Shown here one piece after another: positions 17,775-26,526 of a stretch of DNA of 64,000 bases. The notes below the pieces were generated by a model, which saw only the letters and a list, made by a program, of their open reading frames with translations, searched no databases and was not told the DNA's origin. Both the position numbers and the translations under genes were made by a program. Source of the stretch: Algoriphagus zhangzhouensis. Lineage in GTDB: Bacteria; Bacteroidota; Bacteroidia; Cytophagales; Cyclobacteriaceae. The stretch is taken from positions 310,001 to 374,000 of the forward strand of contig NZ_FRXN01000002.1 of NCBI RefSeq assembly GCF_900148515.1, in the 5' to 3' direction. How positions within the stretch are numbered: the first letter of the stretch is position 1; each line of letters begins with the position of its first letter.

Positions 17775-19946
17775 ATGGGACTTTTTGACTTTCCAAGAAT
17801 TCATTTTAGCGGAAAAATTGACATCAATGTACCTACGATCAATAATTCCTATTACTTCCCATTGACGATTTATGACCAAAAAAAGTCTGTTCCATTTCTA
17901 CCCCCTCGACTTTACTTTTCTAAGCCTTCCATCCCTCAAAATGTAAAATCAAAATTAGACCCGAAGCCTGAAATCATCCATGATGAAGATAATGGCTATT
18001 GGTACATCGAAATCAAACCTATCGATACTATTCCTGTTCTCCGGAAATGGTGTAGGACTCCATTGGGAAAAGACAAAAAAGCACCTGATGCAGAGTATGT
18101 TCCTTATTACGTGGCTGCAGATAATGATTTGGGAAATTTAGAAGGCGCTGTGTTAATTGGAAATCCTCCTGGATATTGGAACATGTATGGAGATATGAGT
18201 GTCAAAATGTACGAAACCTCGGTAGTGGGAGTCCAAACTTTCCAAGGTGGCAATGTGAGTACTTGGACCGAGGACAATCCATCCCAAACTCAAGAAATAA
18301 CTGATCTCTTGGATTGCGCCTTCAATTTGGATACGCACCCAACAAGCGGTATAAGCACCGCAGTCATCGCTGAGACTATTTCTAGCCAAAGCATTTATGC
18401 CAATATATTCTGCTCCTCAGTCAATCTATTCAATAAAAACGATACAGATCAAATTCATTTTCAAGGAAAACCATTTCGGTTTTCTGCCTTGATTTATGGT
18501 AGCTGGAGAGTCGTCAATTGGCTGCCTGCTATGGCTGGATCTGCAAGATGGTGCTCAAGTATTCCTTTAGAATCCATACCCGAAGCTAAAAAAAATAAAC
18601 TCCTCCAGTTCTTTAAATCTCAAAATGGTGATGATCCCCGACCTATCAAGGGAGTTTTTGTAAGCTTCACAACATTTGAGGTCTTTGAAAACAGATACAA
18701 TCCAAAACTGTATGAGCCAAATGGATTAATTACCAATCCCGCACAGGCGACTACTGTTGGCACCCTCTCTCCTTGGTATGAGGAAGACATGAAATCAATC
18801 GTGTCAGGAAGAAATTTAATTGCTTTGGGATGCGACGCGATCTATACTAATACTGGTATGGGCAATGATATTCCAATTCAGATGACGCCTGCGATTGCTT
18901 CTCTGAAAAAGTTATCAGAAGGTTTGGCAGTTTTCTCTTTGGACATGGGAAATAGCTGGCCTGAAATAATGACTCCTGGTTTTATCAACAACAAAGTTCA
19001 GCCAGCCAAAAGAGGAGATGCAACATTTGAGACTTTGGATTTAGGTAAAATAAGCCTTAGAACCGGAACAGACCCAAGTACCGAATTCGCTTCGATTGAC
19101 ATAGATCCCACCTCCAATCCATTGAAAAAAGTCTTTGAAAAAGGATGTGTCTTTGACTTTGTCCTGACTGATTCTGGACAAATCGATTCAATTGAGGATG
19201 AATTCATTTATGTCTATTTAATCAATGGTGATTCTGAAAAATTGATTTTGAAAGAATCAACATACATGATATTGACTGATGAAAAAGGTCTCTATGGGCA
19301 GGAAGGAGATGATCCTGAAGAGGGCTATATTTCCTACAACGACACGAAGGAGCCATTTAGACTTCGGATTTTTCAAAAAGGGAAACCTGTCAAGGATCCC
19401 ATTGAAGTTTATATAGCCGAGTACATTGTACCGGAAGCGGCAAATGATCCCTTAAATGGTCCAGATAATGTTACGATTCAAAAAGTAGCAGATCAGGGTA
19501 TTGTCTCTTTAGCAACTAATTCCATTAGACTTAAAAATACTGCCGTCTATTATTTTGTCTACAAAGGGCAATATCCAAATGATGTGATACCTACCTTCTC
19601 CAATGGAAACTATACCATCATGGATACTGGGAGTTTTGCCTGCCTGAGAGTGTATCCCAACAAAGATTTTGAAAAATATATCAATCCAAACCACCCTGAA
19701 TACACTCCGCCAAGTTTTGAAGTGATGTACGAGGAAGTATTCAAACTCTATGATGTTGTATATCCTATCATGGCCGAAATCCACCCTTTCAAAAAAGAAG
19801 TTTGGGATAATGGAATCATGGCTGGTTTGGTGAAGCAACGGACAGATCCATCACTTTGGAACGATGTCCTCTATATGCCTCGCTCCAGAGAGTTGGGCAG
19901 ATCTCAAAGGGAGTTAATCAAAGCCTGGGCTAAACGTTTTGATTGA
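17775..19946 (+). CDS. VioB N-terminal-domain-like protein lacking the ferritin-like half
   Basis: 723 residues, no signal peptide. The start LFDFPRIHFSG, followed by an INVPTINN stretch, closely recalls the start of VioB (I/LDFPRIHFRG then VNAPTANRD), the iminophenylpyruvate dimer synthase of violacein synthesis and relative of RebD/StaD. Further matches from memory are GTLSPWYEEDMKSIVSGRN in the middle and, at the end, VYPIMAEIHPF, LWNDVLYMPRSRELGRSQR and LIKAW, which correspond to VioB's YPFMSDKVFSL and YYMPSTRELS just before its ferritin-like domain. The present protein stops there, so the metal-binding C-terminal half is absent. The function is unknown. It lies 28 bases after the cyclase and 48 before a kelch-like gene. 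Confidence 0.6.
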   Translation: MGLFDFPRIHFSGKIDINVPTINNSYYFPLTIYDQKKSVPFLPPRLYFSKPSIPQNVKSKLDPKPEIIHDEDNGYWYIEIKPIDTIPVLRKWCRTPLGKDKKAPDAEYVPYYVAADNDLGNLEGAVLIGNPPGYWNMYGDMSVKMYETSVVGVQTFQGGNVSTWTEDNPSQTQEITDLLDCAFNLDTHPTSGISTAVIAETISSQSIYANIFCSSVNLFNKNDTDQIHFQGKPFRFSALIYGSWRVVNWLPAMAGSARWCSSIPLESIPEAKKNKLLQFFKSQNGDDPRPIKGVFVSFTTFEVFENRYNPKLYEPNGLITNPAQATTVGTLSPWYEEDMKSIVSGRNLIALGCDAIYTNTGMGNDIPIQMTPAIASLKKLSEGLAVFSLDMGNSWPEIMTPGFINNKVQPAKRGDATFETLDLGKISLRTGTDPSTEFASIDIDPTSNPLKKVFEKGCVFDFVLTDSGQIDSIEDEFIYVYLINGDSEKLILKESTYMILTDEKGLYGQEGDDPEEGYISYNDTKEPFRLRIFQKGKPVKDPIEVYIAEYIVPEAANDPLNGPDNVTIQKVADQGIVSLATNSIRLKNTAVYYFVYKGQYPNDVIPTFSNGNYTIMDTGSFACLRVYPNKDFEKYINPNHPEYTPPSFEVMYEEVFKLYDVVYPIMAEIHPFKKEVWDNGIMAGLVKQRTDPSLWNDVLYMPRSRELGRSQRELIKAWAKRFD

Positions 19947-19994
19947 TTTTCGAATTATGAAACGAGCAATTTTTAGAATTTAAATCCAACTCAA

Positions 19995-21302
19995 ATGACT
20001 GATGACATTTTAAACTTTCCTTCATTCACTATCCGTCTAGAGTCTTTCTGTCAACCGGAAAAAATGCCCCTGATACAATCTGGAGCTTGGGCTATTTGGA
20101 ATAAAAAACTCATCATACTAGGAGGAAGGATTGAAGGCTTCCATGGACTCAATCAACTTCAAAATGTATTTGGCCAAAATAAGGTCAATAAATCCATTTG
20201 GGCTGTTGATCTGGAGACTTTTGATTCCCAAGAGCTTAAACTAGATCCAGAATCTAAAAAATGGGAGCAGCTTTTCTCCTCCAATATGCAATTTGAGCAA
20301 GATGAGAACATACTGTACATCGTTGGAGGATATGGTGCAAAAAGTTCAAAAGATAAAAGAAGCGATGATACGTTTGACTCTCTAATCGCATTTGACCTCG
20401 ATAAATTACTTGTAGCGATCGACCAGAATTCAGATCCCAGCAAAGCTGTATTGATCAATACCTGTGACCCTCATTTAAAAGTAACCGGAGGAGAATTACT
20501 CAAGATTGACGATCTTTTTTATCTCAGCTTTGGACAATGTTTCGACGGAGTATATGACCCTGGAAAAACAGGTTTGTATACTGGTGCCATTAGGACTTTT
20601 CGAATCAAAAAAAATAAAATAGAGTTGGTCCAAGAAATAAAAGACTCTCAGCTTCACAGGAGAGATTTAAATGTGGTAAAAATCCACCAAGCAAAAAAGA
20701 CCATACTTGCGGGACTGGGAGGTGTTTTTGACAAAAATGGAAATGGTTATTCTCATCCAGTTTATTTAGACCCAAGTGGAAAATCCCCCTCAATTCAGAT
20801 GGATGACTTGAAACAAGTAACTAACCACTACAATTGCGCAAAAGCCTCAATCTATGACTCTGCATCCGACACATGCATAACGGTACTCATGGGAGGAATT
20901 GGACAGAATCAATTTCACCAGGAAACTAACACCTGGGAAAATGGAGATCGTGGAGCAAAGATTCCATTTGTAAAAAGTATTACGCAGTTGATATATTCCA
21001 AAGGAAAAATGTACCAGCATATCCAGACTCCTCCATCTGAGCCAGAAATGCCAGATTTTCTCGGAGCCAATGCCATCTTTATCCCAGATCCCAAATGGGT
21101 AAGTCAGGACTTTTTTATTGATTATGGCAAACTGACTGAAAAAGAAACCATCATCGGACTTTTCTACGGGGGGATTCAATCCCAAAAACCAACTTCCAGC
21201 ACCATATATCCAACTAAAGTGAATGATCAGATTTACAGGGTAATCTTAGAGAAAAATGAATCTCAATATTTTAGCCAATTGACGAAAATTCAAACTCCAT
21301 AA
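19995..21302 (+). CDS. Kelch-like beta-propeller protein, function unknown
   Basis: 435 residues without a signal peptide or membrane segment. Kelch-type elements are visible: AWAIWNKKLIILGGRIEGFHG, ENILYIVGGYGAKSSKD, KTILAGLGGVFDKNGNGYSHP and TCITVLMGGIGQN, each with the characteristic double Gly after hydrophobic strands. This predicts a six- or seven-bladed propeller with irregular blades. It follows the VioB-like gene by 48 bases and is probably its transcriptional partner. Possible roles are scaffold or binding partner, because kelch folds are usually non-catalytic. A relation to galactose-oxidase-like enzymes cannot be supported from the residues seen. Confidence 0.6.
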   Translation: MTDDILNFPSFTIRLESFCQPEKMPLIQSGAWAIWNKKLIILGGRIEGFHGLNQLQNVFGQNKVNKSIWAVDLETFDSQELKLDPESKKWEQLFSSNMQFEQDENILYIVGGYGAKSSKDKRSDDTFDSLIAFDLDKLLVAIDQNSDPSKAVLINTCDPHLKVTGGELLKIDDLFYLSFGQCFDGVYDPGKTGLYTGAIRTFRIKKNKIELVQEIKDSQLHRRDLNVVKIHQAKKTILAGLGGVFDKNGNGYSHPVYLDPSGKSPSIQMDDLKQVTNHYNCAKASIYDSASDTCITVLMGGIGQNQFHQETNTWENGDRGAKIPFVKSITQLIYSKGKMYQHIQTPPSEPEMPDFLGANAIFIPDPKWVSQDFFIDYGKLTEKETIIGLFYGGIQSQKPTSSTIYPTKVNDQIYRVILEKNESQYFSQLTKIQTP

Positions 21303-21322
21303 AGTCTAATGTTTTTCTCCAG

Positions 21323-22072
21323 ATGATCTCATTTTTTAGAAAAATCCGCCATTCCCTACTTCAGGAAAATCGATTCACTCGGTACTTAGCTTATGCTCTT
21401 GGAGAGATATTGTTGGTAGTCATCGGAATCCTGATTGCCTTGAGTGTCAATAATTGGAACGAGGATAGAAAGGATAGAATCTTCGAAAAGAAAATGCTTA
21501 GAGCGGCAAAAACAGGACTGGATCAAGACTTAGACTTTTTTGAAAATCATTTAATCGGCTTTCGGTTAAAAACTCAGGCCGAAGCTGCAGATTTTTTTAA
21601 TCGGTATTATCTCTCCGAAAAAATCGACTTAGACTCCATTAACTATCACTTTGCCAACTTGGCTTATTCATTTCAATACTCATATAACAGAGGCCCTTTC
21701 GAAGCTATCAAAAGTGCTGGTCTAGATAAAATATCCAATGACAGTATCCGGGAAGGCATAACCTTTCTATTTGATTTTTATCACCCTCGGATGCAAGGAC
21801 TTTGTAATCTCGGAATAGAGTACCGGCTAAGGGAAATCCAAAGGATTCGGAAAACTTTTGAAGTTAATAGAAGTTTTATCATAGTAGATTCAAGTATCGT
21901 TTATCAACCTCCCGTACCTAGTAATATCCAAATACTTGACGATCTAGACTTTATTCACATGGTCGGACTCTCATATCATGATGCAGAAGTTCAAACCAAC
22001 AATCTAAGTCAAGTAGTCATTAAGATGAAAGACTTAAAAGAAATGATAGAAAGGGATTTGGCAAACCATTAA
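21323..22072 (+). CDS. DUF6090 family membrane protein
   Basis: 249 residues with the DUF6090 hallmark N-terminus: MISFFRKIRHSLLQENRFTR, then YLAYALGEILLVVIGILIAL as a single transmembrane helix and SVNNWNEDRKD. The remainder is a soluble, mainly helical domain with short conserved pieces (FEAIKSAGLDKISND). The family is abundant in Bacteroidota, often in tandem copies, and has no known function. It follows the kelch-like gene by 20 bases and is convergent with the BNR-repeat gene (11 bases apart). Two more family members lie at 25237 and 25996. Confidence 0.85.
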   Translation: MISFFRKIRHSLLQENRFTRYLAYALGEILLVVIGILIALSVNNWNEDRKDRIFEKKMLRAAKTGLDQDLDFFENHLIGFRLKTQAEAADFFNRYYLSEKIDLDSINYHFANLAYSFQYSYNRGPFEAIKSAGLDKISNDSIREGITFLFDFYHPRMQGLCNLGIEYRLREIQRIRKTFEVNRSFIIVDSSIVYQPPVPSNIQILDDLDFIHMVGLSYHDAEVQTNNLSQVVIKMKDLKEMIERDLANH

Positions 22073-22083
22073 ATTAGAATAAA

Positions 22084-25000
22084 CTACTTTTTCATTTCTT
22101 CCCATCTCTCTTTCATTTTATCTAGGCTCTCTTCTAGGGATTCCACTGCTTGAATTGTTTGATTGGTAGGTTCTACATCTGCCGATTGGATCAATGTGAG
22201 CATAAATAGAAATTTATTCTGAAGGCCAACCAATGTTTCCTCATCGGCATCCATTTCATAGATGCTGCCATACATGGTGTCCTGCATTCCCGCACTTCCA
22301 TTTCCTCTAAATTTCATTTGTGCTGCAGTAGGACTTGGTATTCCATCAATCATATCTACAATTTCCTGAAGCTCCAAATAGCCATTATAACAATCCAAGC
22401 TTAGGCCTGTTTGCATTTTCAATGCCTGTGGAGAAATGGAAACCCGAGGGTCCATGACAATCTCAATTGGTTTTTCGGAAACATCACCGTCAACCGTTAA
22501 TCGAACTTGGTATGTCCCTGGGGCGACAAATGGACCAACTGGACCATTCGGTGTATTTTTGTAAACAGCTGCTATGGAGAAGCCCTGTCTTGCACCTTTA
22601 GGAGGTTCATAACGCAAGTCCCAAACATAGCGATGGTGTCCAGGTGAAAGACCCAATTTTTGATCTGGTCTAATCCAATAAGTCGGATGAGGAAGAGAGG
22701 TGGAGTCAATCTTAGGAGGCTCATCGGTACTTGAATAAGTTCGAATGACATGCCCTTGATTATCCAAAATTTCCAACTTTACATTTTGTGCATTTTCTCC
22801 CAAATGGTAATCCAAAATTGCCCCTTCAGGTGGATTTTGACCTGTCGGTTCCTCTGGAGGCAGAGGAGTATCTGAGAACATATTCCCTCTCACCCGAATT
22901 GCTTTGGAAGGAGAGTATAAAAATGACTTCTCTCTACTTGAATTGGCTAATTCCCTCAAAGGAGCAATATTATCTAAAATCCAGGCTGATCTTCCATGAG
23001 TTCCTACCACCAAATCATTTTCATGGATTACCAAATCACGAACAGAACTGGCAGGCATGTTATTTCTTAAAGATTGCCAACTTTCTCCATTGTCAATGGA
23101 AAAATACACTTCCCGCTCAGTTCCGGCATAGAGCAAGCCTTCTTTTTTTGGATCTTCCCGAACTACATTCACTGGACCATTGGGATTCAAGCCCTTTGTA
23201 ATCAAATCCCAAGTTTTGCCGCCATCCTGTGTTCGGTAGATATACGGAGTCATGTTGTCCTTGCGAATTGCATTGATAGCTATGAAAGCTGTATTCTCAT
23301 CAAAATGACTGGCATCGATTTGAGAAACCTTATCCCAAGAACTCATCGCTGGAGGAGTTACTTCTTCCCAATTGGTCCCTCCGTTTTTAGTAACATGAAC
23401 ACGACCATCATCAGTACCAGCCCAAATCACATCCACATTCAAAGGAGATGGCCCTATGGAATAAATAACCCCTCTTCTGGCCATGGTTTCCATTTCTGGA
23501 GTCTTATAATGACCGATACTAGCAGGCAAATCTGGCTGTTCATAGGTCAAATCAGGACTTATGATTTCCCAATTTTGGCCCCCATTTTTGGTTTTCCAAA
23601 GAACATTGGTGCCAAAAAGAAGCATTTCTTCATCTGCTGGGTGAAATAGCAAAGGCATTGTTCTTACATAGCGGTAATCTCCAGTTCGAAGAGCTTCCGG
23701 TGCCACATTAGTAGCTTGTCCAGTTCTCTTGTCAAATCTCGTCACTCGCCCTCCATAAATGATATTTGAATCCTTGGGATCAGGTGCGACATAGGCATAT
23801 TCATCAGCACCGACTCCCATAAATTCACGAAAACTGATTTGACCTCCATCACCGCGGCTGGCAATTCCTATAGCGCCACTTTCTTGCTGACCACCATATA
23901 CCCAATAAGGGAAGGCATTGTCGGTTGCCACATGGTATAATTGTGTGGTGGGCTGATTATACCAGGAACTCCAAGTTCGACCTGCATTTACAGTGATCAC
24001 AGCTCCCTGATCTGCTACAAAAAGCATGATATCCGGATTGATTGGATTGATCCAAATCCGGTGGTAATCATCCCCACCTGGAGCACCTTTCAAGGACGAC
24101 CAAGTTTTGCCGCCATCTCCAGAGGTATAGGAAGCCACATTTGCCACATAGATTCTATCTGGATTTTTTGGATGGATTTTGATCTCCGCGAAGTCCCCTC
24201 CTCTACCCCAGAGTCTCCTGTCTTTGTGTATCAATGTCCAGCTTTCACCACCGTCCGTACTTTTATAGATTCCTCCATTCTGACGTGCATCTACAGTTGC
24301 AAACATGATTTTGGAATCACCTTGGAATATCCCAATACCAATTCTACCTAAACCTTGAGCAGCATCTGGAAGTCCATTGGTTATTTTTTTCCAATTCTTT
24401 CCTCCGTCCGTACTTTTATATAATCCGCTATTGGGCCCTGTGAAAGCCGCATTTTCCCAAGGACCTTCCTGATGCTCCCACATATCTGCGAAAAGTATCT
24501 CTGGATTATTTGGGTCAAACTCTACTTGAATTGCTCCTGTGTTTTCATTGATATAAAGAACCTTTTCCCAAGTATCTCCTCCGTCGATTGTTTTAAAAAC
24601 CCCTCTTTCCTCATTGGCTCCATAGGGGTGACCAAGCCCAGCTACGAAAACTATATCTGGATTGCTCGGATGGACAATCAATCTACCAACCTGTTGGATA
24701 TCGCTCAGACCTTTATGGATCCAAGTTTTTCCACCATCTACACTTTTAAAAATCCCATCTCCAACTCCCAAATCAGGTCTATGCAAGCCCTCACCACTTC
24801 CCACATAAATGATATCTGGATTGCTCAAAGCCACTGCAATATCCCCTACAGAACCTGTGGGTGCATCATCGAAAATCGGGAACCAAGTCCGTCCAAAGTC
24901 ATCTGTTTTCCATACACCGCCATTGTTTACCCCCATGAAAAAGACATTGGGCTGATCAGGAATCCCAACTCCACCGACCGTTCGGCTGGCACGAAATGGG

Positions 25001-25122
25001 CCTATCATTCTATAGTCTAGTTCCTGATAGGAAGATTTTGGAATCTGTTGACCATAAAGAATAGAAAACGAGAAGGTTAAGACAATTAGAAAAAATTGAC
25101 GGATATTAGGAATGATAGTCAT
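22084..25122 (-). CDS. Secreted sortilin/BNR-repeat glycosyl-hydrolase-like protein
   Basis: 1012 residues with a signal peptide (about 1-24, ending ILYGQ). The body (about 30-720) is built of VPS10/BNR-type propeller repeats with many S/T-x-D-G-G-x-T-W Asp boxes (KSVDGGKTW, KTIDGGDTW, KSTDGGESW, RTQDGGKTW), likely two beta-propellers. A C-terminal part of about 280 residues contains a beta-sandwich-like segment (HHRYVWDLRYEPPKG) and a helical tail. Such proteins are often annotated as glycosyl hydrolases, but Asp boxes are structural and no catalytic residues are evident. Probably periplasmic or surface exposed. It is the only leftward gene between 2.7 and 44.7 kb and looks monocistronic. 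Confidence 0.88.
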   Translation of the reverse strand: MTIIPNIRQFFLIVLTFSFSILYGQQIPKSSYQELDYRMIGPFRASRTVGGVGIPDQPNVFFMGVNNGGVWKTDDFGRTWFPIFDDAPTGSVGDIAVALSNPDIIYVGSGEGLHRPDLGVGDGIFKSVDGGKTWIHKGLSDIQQVGRLIVHPSNPDIVFVAGLGHPYGANEERGVFKTIDGGDTWEKVLYINENTGAIQVEFDPNNPEILFADMWEHQEGPWENAAFTGPNSGLYKSTDGGKNWKKITNGLPDAAQGLGRIGIGIFQGDSKIMFATVDARQNGGIYKSTDGGESWTLIHKDRRLWGRGGDFAEIKIHPKNPDRIYVANVASYTSGDGGKTWSSLKGAPGGDDYHRIWINPINPDIMLFVADQGAVITVNAGRTWSSWYNQPTTQLYHVATDNAFPYWVYGGQQESGAIGIASRGDGGQISFREFMGVGADEYAYVAPDPKDSNIIYGGRVTRFDKRTGQATNVAPEALRTGDYRYVRTMPLLFHPADEEMLLFGTNVLWKTKNGGQNWEIISPDLTYEQPDLPASIGHYKTPEMETMARRGVIYSIGPSPLNVDVIWAGTDDGRVHVTKNGGTNWEEVTPPAMSSWDKVSQIDASHFDENTAFIAINAIRKDNMTPYIYRTQDGGKTWDLITKGLNPNGPVNVVREDPKKEGLLYAGTEREVYFSIDNGESWQSLRNNMPASSVRDLVIHENDLVVGTHGRSAWILDNIAPLRELANSSREKSFLYSPSKAIRVRGNMFSDTPLPPEEPTGQNPPEGAILDYHLGENAQNVKLEILDNQGHVIRTYSSTDEPPKIDSTSLPHPTYWIRPDQKLGLSPGHHRYVWDLRYEPPKGARQGFSIAAVYKNTPNGPVGPFVAPGTYQVRLTVDGDVSEKPIEIVMDPRVSISPQALKMQTGLSLDCYNGYLELQEIVDMIDGIPSPTAAQMKFRGNGSAGMQDTMYGSIYEMDADEETLVGLQNKFLFMLTLIQSADVEPTNQTIQAVESLEESLDKMKERWEEMKK

Positions 25123-25236
25123 TTTTATAGAAATGGTTTACCTATTTTAATTAATCTATTGTTGAAAACCAATCAAAAAAGTCCTTGACGTGTACCATTT
25201 TATACTTTAAAATCGAGATTCTTTTTCCTTTCTGAT

Positions 25237-25992
25237 ATGATGACCTTTTTAAGAAAAATCCGACAAAGACTTCTCTCCCAAAATCGGGTCTCCCGATACC
25301 TTGCCTATGCTGTTGGGGAAATTCTACTAGTTATGATCGGTATCCTTTTAGCACTTCAAGTGAATAATTGGAATGATTCGAGAAAAAATCAAGTAGAAAA
25401 AACCACTCTATTGAAAGCCATGATGCAGGAGTTTCAAGGTAACCTTGAAAGAATTAAAAACCACAGAGAGGAATTGGTCCTTAGAAATAAATATGGCCTA
25501 GCTGTTCTCAATATTTCTGCTGGTCAGCAATCCAATATACCAATGGATTCGGTACGGTATTATGCCTCCATGTTGATTTTCCCACAGACACCATTGCTTA
25601 CCAAATCCACGATAGAGGAAGCCGTTTCATCTGGGAAATTTGGAATGCTCGATAGCGAACTGGCCATACAGCTATCCATGTATCTTGATTATTTAGAAGG
25701 ATTCCGGGATATGAACAATGGATTAAGACAAAACGAAACTGCCCATGATTTTATAAAGATGGGAGCCTTTGACAGAATTTTTATAGACTACTTCCCTGAT
25801 AAAAAAGCAGTAATACATCCAGAATTCAAATTAGACGATGCCGCATTTTCCAGTTTTATCCAATCAGCTGAAACATACAGCGTATTGACAAAACTTTACA
25901 TGGAAAACACTTCCCAAGAACTTTGGATCCAAGCAATAGAAGAAACGCTAGAAAAGTCTCTAGAGGAAATCGAAAAAAGTCTAAACCCTTAA
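25237..25992 (+). CDS. DUF6090 family membrane protein
   Basis: 251 residues. The N-terminal block MMTFLRKIRQRLLSQNRVSR, followed by YLAYAVGEILLVMIGILLAL and QVNNWNDSRKN, is the DUF6090 signature with one transmembrane helix. The rest is a helical extracytoplasmic or cytoplasmic domain (VSSGKFGMLDSELAIQLSMY). It is related to the 21323 protein and, in its first 50 residues, to the truncated copy that begins four bases downstream. The function is unknown. Confidence 0.85.
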   Translation: MMTFLRKIRQRLLSQNRVSRYLAYAVGEILLVMIGILLALQVNNWNDSRKNQVEKTTLLKAMMQEFQGNLERIKNHREELVLRNKYGLAVLNISAGQQSNIPMDSVRYYASMLIFPQTPLLTKSTIEEAVSSGKFGMLDSELAIQLSMYLDYLEGFRDMNNGLRQNETAHDFIKMGAFDRIFIDYFPDKKAVIHPEFKLDDAAFSSFIQSAETYSVLTKLYMENTSQELWIQAIEETLEKSLEEIEKSLNP

Positions 25993-25995
25993 GCC

Positions 25996-26181
25996 ATGCT
26001 TTCCTTCTTCCGAAAAATCCACCAAAAACTTCTTTCTCAGAATAGGGTAACTCAATACCTAGCCTATGCAATCGGTGAAATCATCTTGGTAGTCATCGGG
26101 ATTTTGATTGCATTACAGGTTAATAATTGGAATGAGAATCGAAAGAATGGAGAAATCGAACATAAAGTACGTCTGAATTAA
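25996..26181 (+). pseudogene. Truncated DUF6090 copy (N-terminal helix only, 61 aa)
   Basis: An intact start and the full DUF6090 N-terminal block (MLSFFRKIHQKLLSQNRVTQ, then YLAYAIGEIILVVIGILIAL and QVNNWNENRKN), after which the frame ends within about ten residues. A normal member has about 250 residues, so the soluble domain is missing. No continuation appears in another frame because a different small gene starts at 26210. It is either a deletion remnant of a tandem duplication or a deliberately minimal membrane peptide. The start is four bases beyond the stop of the full-length neighbour. Confidence 0.7.
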
Positions 26182-26209
26182 CTTTTAAAAACAAATCAAA
26201 ATTTAAACC

Positions 26210-26401
26210 ATGGGAATATTTTGGGATCTAATCCAACAAAGCCAAATCCACGATCAAAAATCAAAAGCTGAAACTCTTGAGATCCGAGTTAGAAACCTGG
26301 AAAGAGAACTCTACCAGACTAGGGAAATCTTGATAAAAATACTGAAAATCCTTGAAGAGCAAACCGGAAAGGATATAAACGGGGACGGAAAAATCGGATA
26401 A
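26210..26401 (+). CDS. Small coiled-coil protein ending in an EF-hand-like loop (63 aa)
   Basis: 63 residues: a short amphipathic start (MGIFWDLIQQSQIHDQ), an uninterrupted coiled coil of about 30 residues (SKAETLEIRVRNLERELYQT and on to about residue 50), and a C-terminal DINGDGKIG at 55-63, which has the D-x-N-x-D-G-x-I spacing of an EF-hand or dockerin calcium loop. The loop lacks its exit helix and the twelfth-position Glu because the protein stops. Similar short proteins occur in Bacteroidota to my recollection, but I know of no function. It lies between the DUF6090 stub and the first kinase. Confidence 0.7.
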   Translation: MGIFWDLIQQSQIHDQKSKAETLEIRVRNLERELYQTREILIKILKILEEQTGKDINGDGKIG

Positions 26402-26526
26402 ATGAAAGAAAATTTGAATTCTGGCTTTAAGACAACCCAAACAGAATAAAAAATTAGTAGATTATTCAGATACATTCTCTGATGAATGAACTCCATTGAG
26501 ATAGCCCTTCAATAACCATTATAAGT

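Noticed and set aside
23074..23649. 191-codon plus-strand frame and other long frames inside the BNR-repeat gene
   Set aside because: They are antisense shadows of a repeat protein whose own frame shows signal peptide and Asp boxes.
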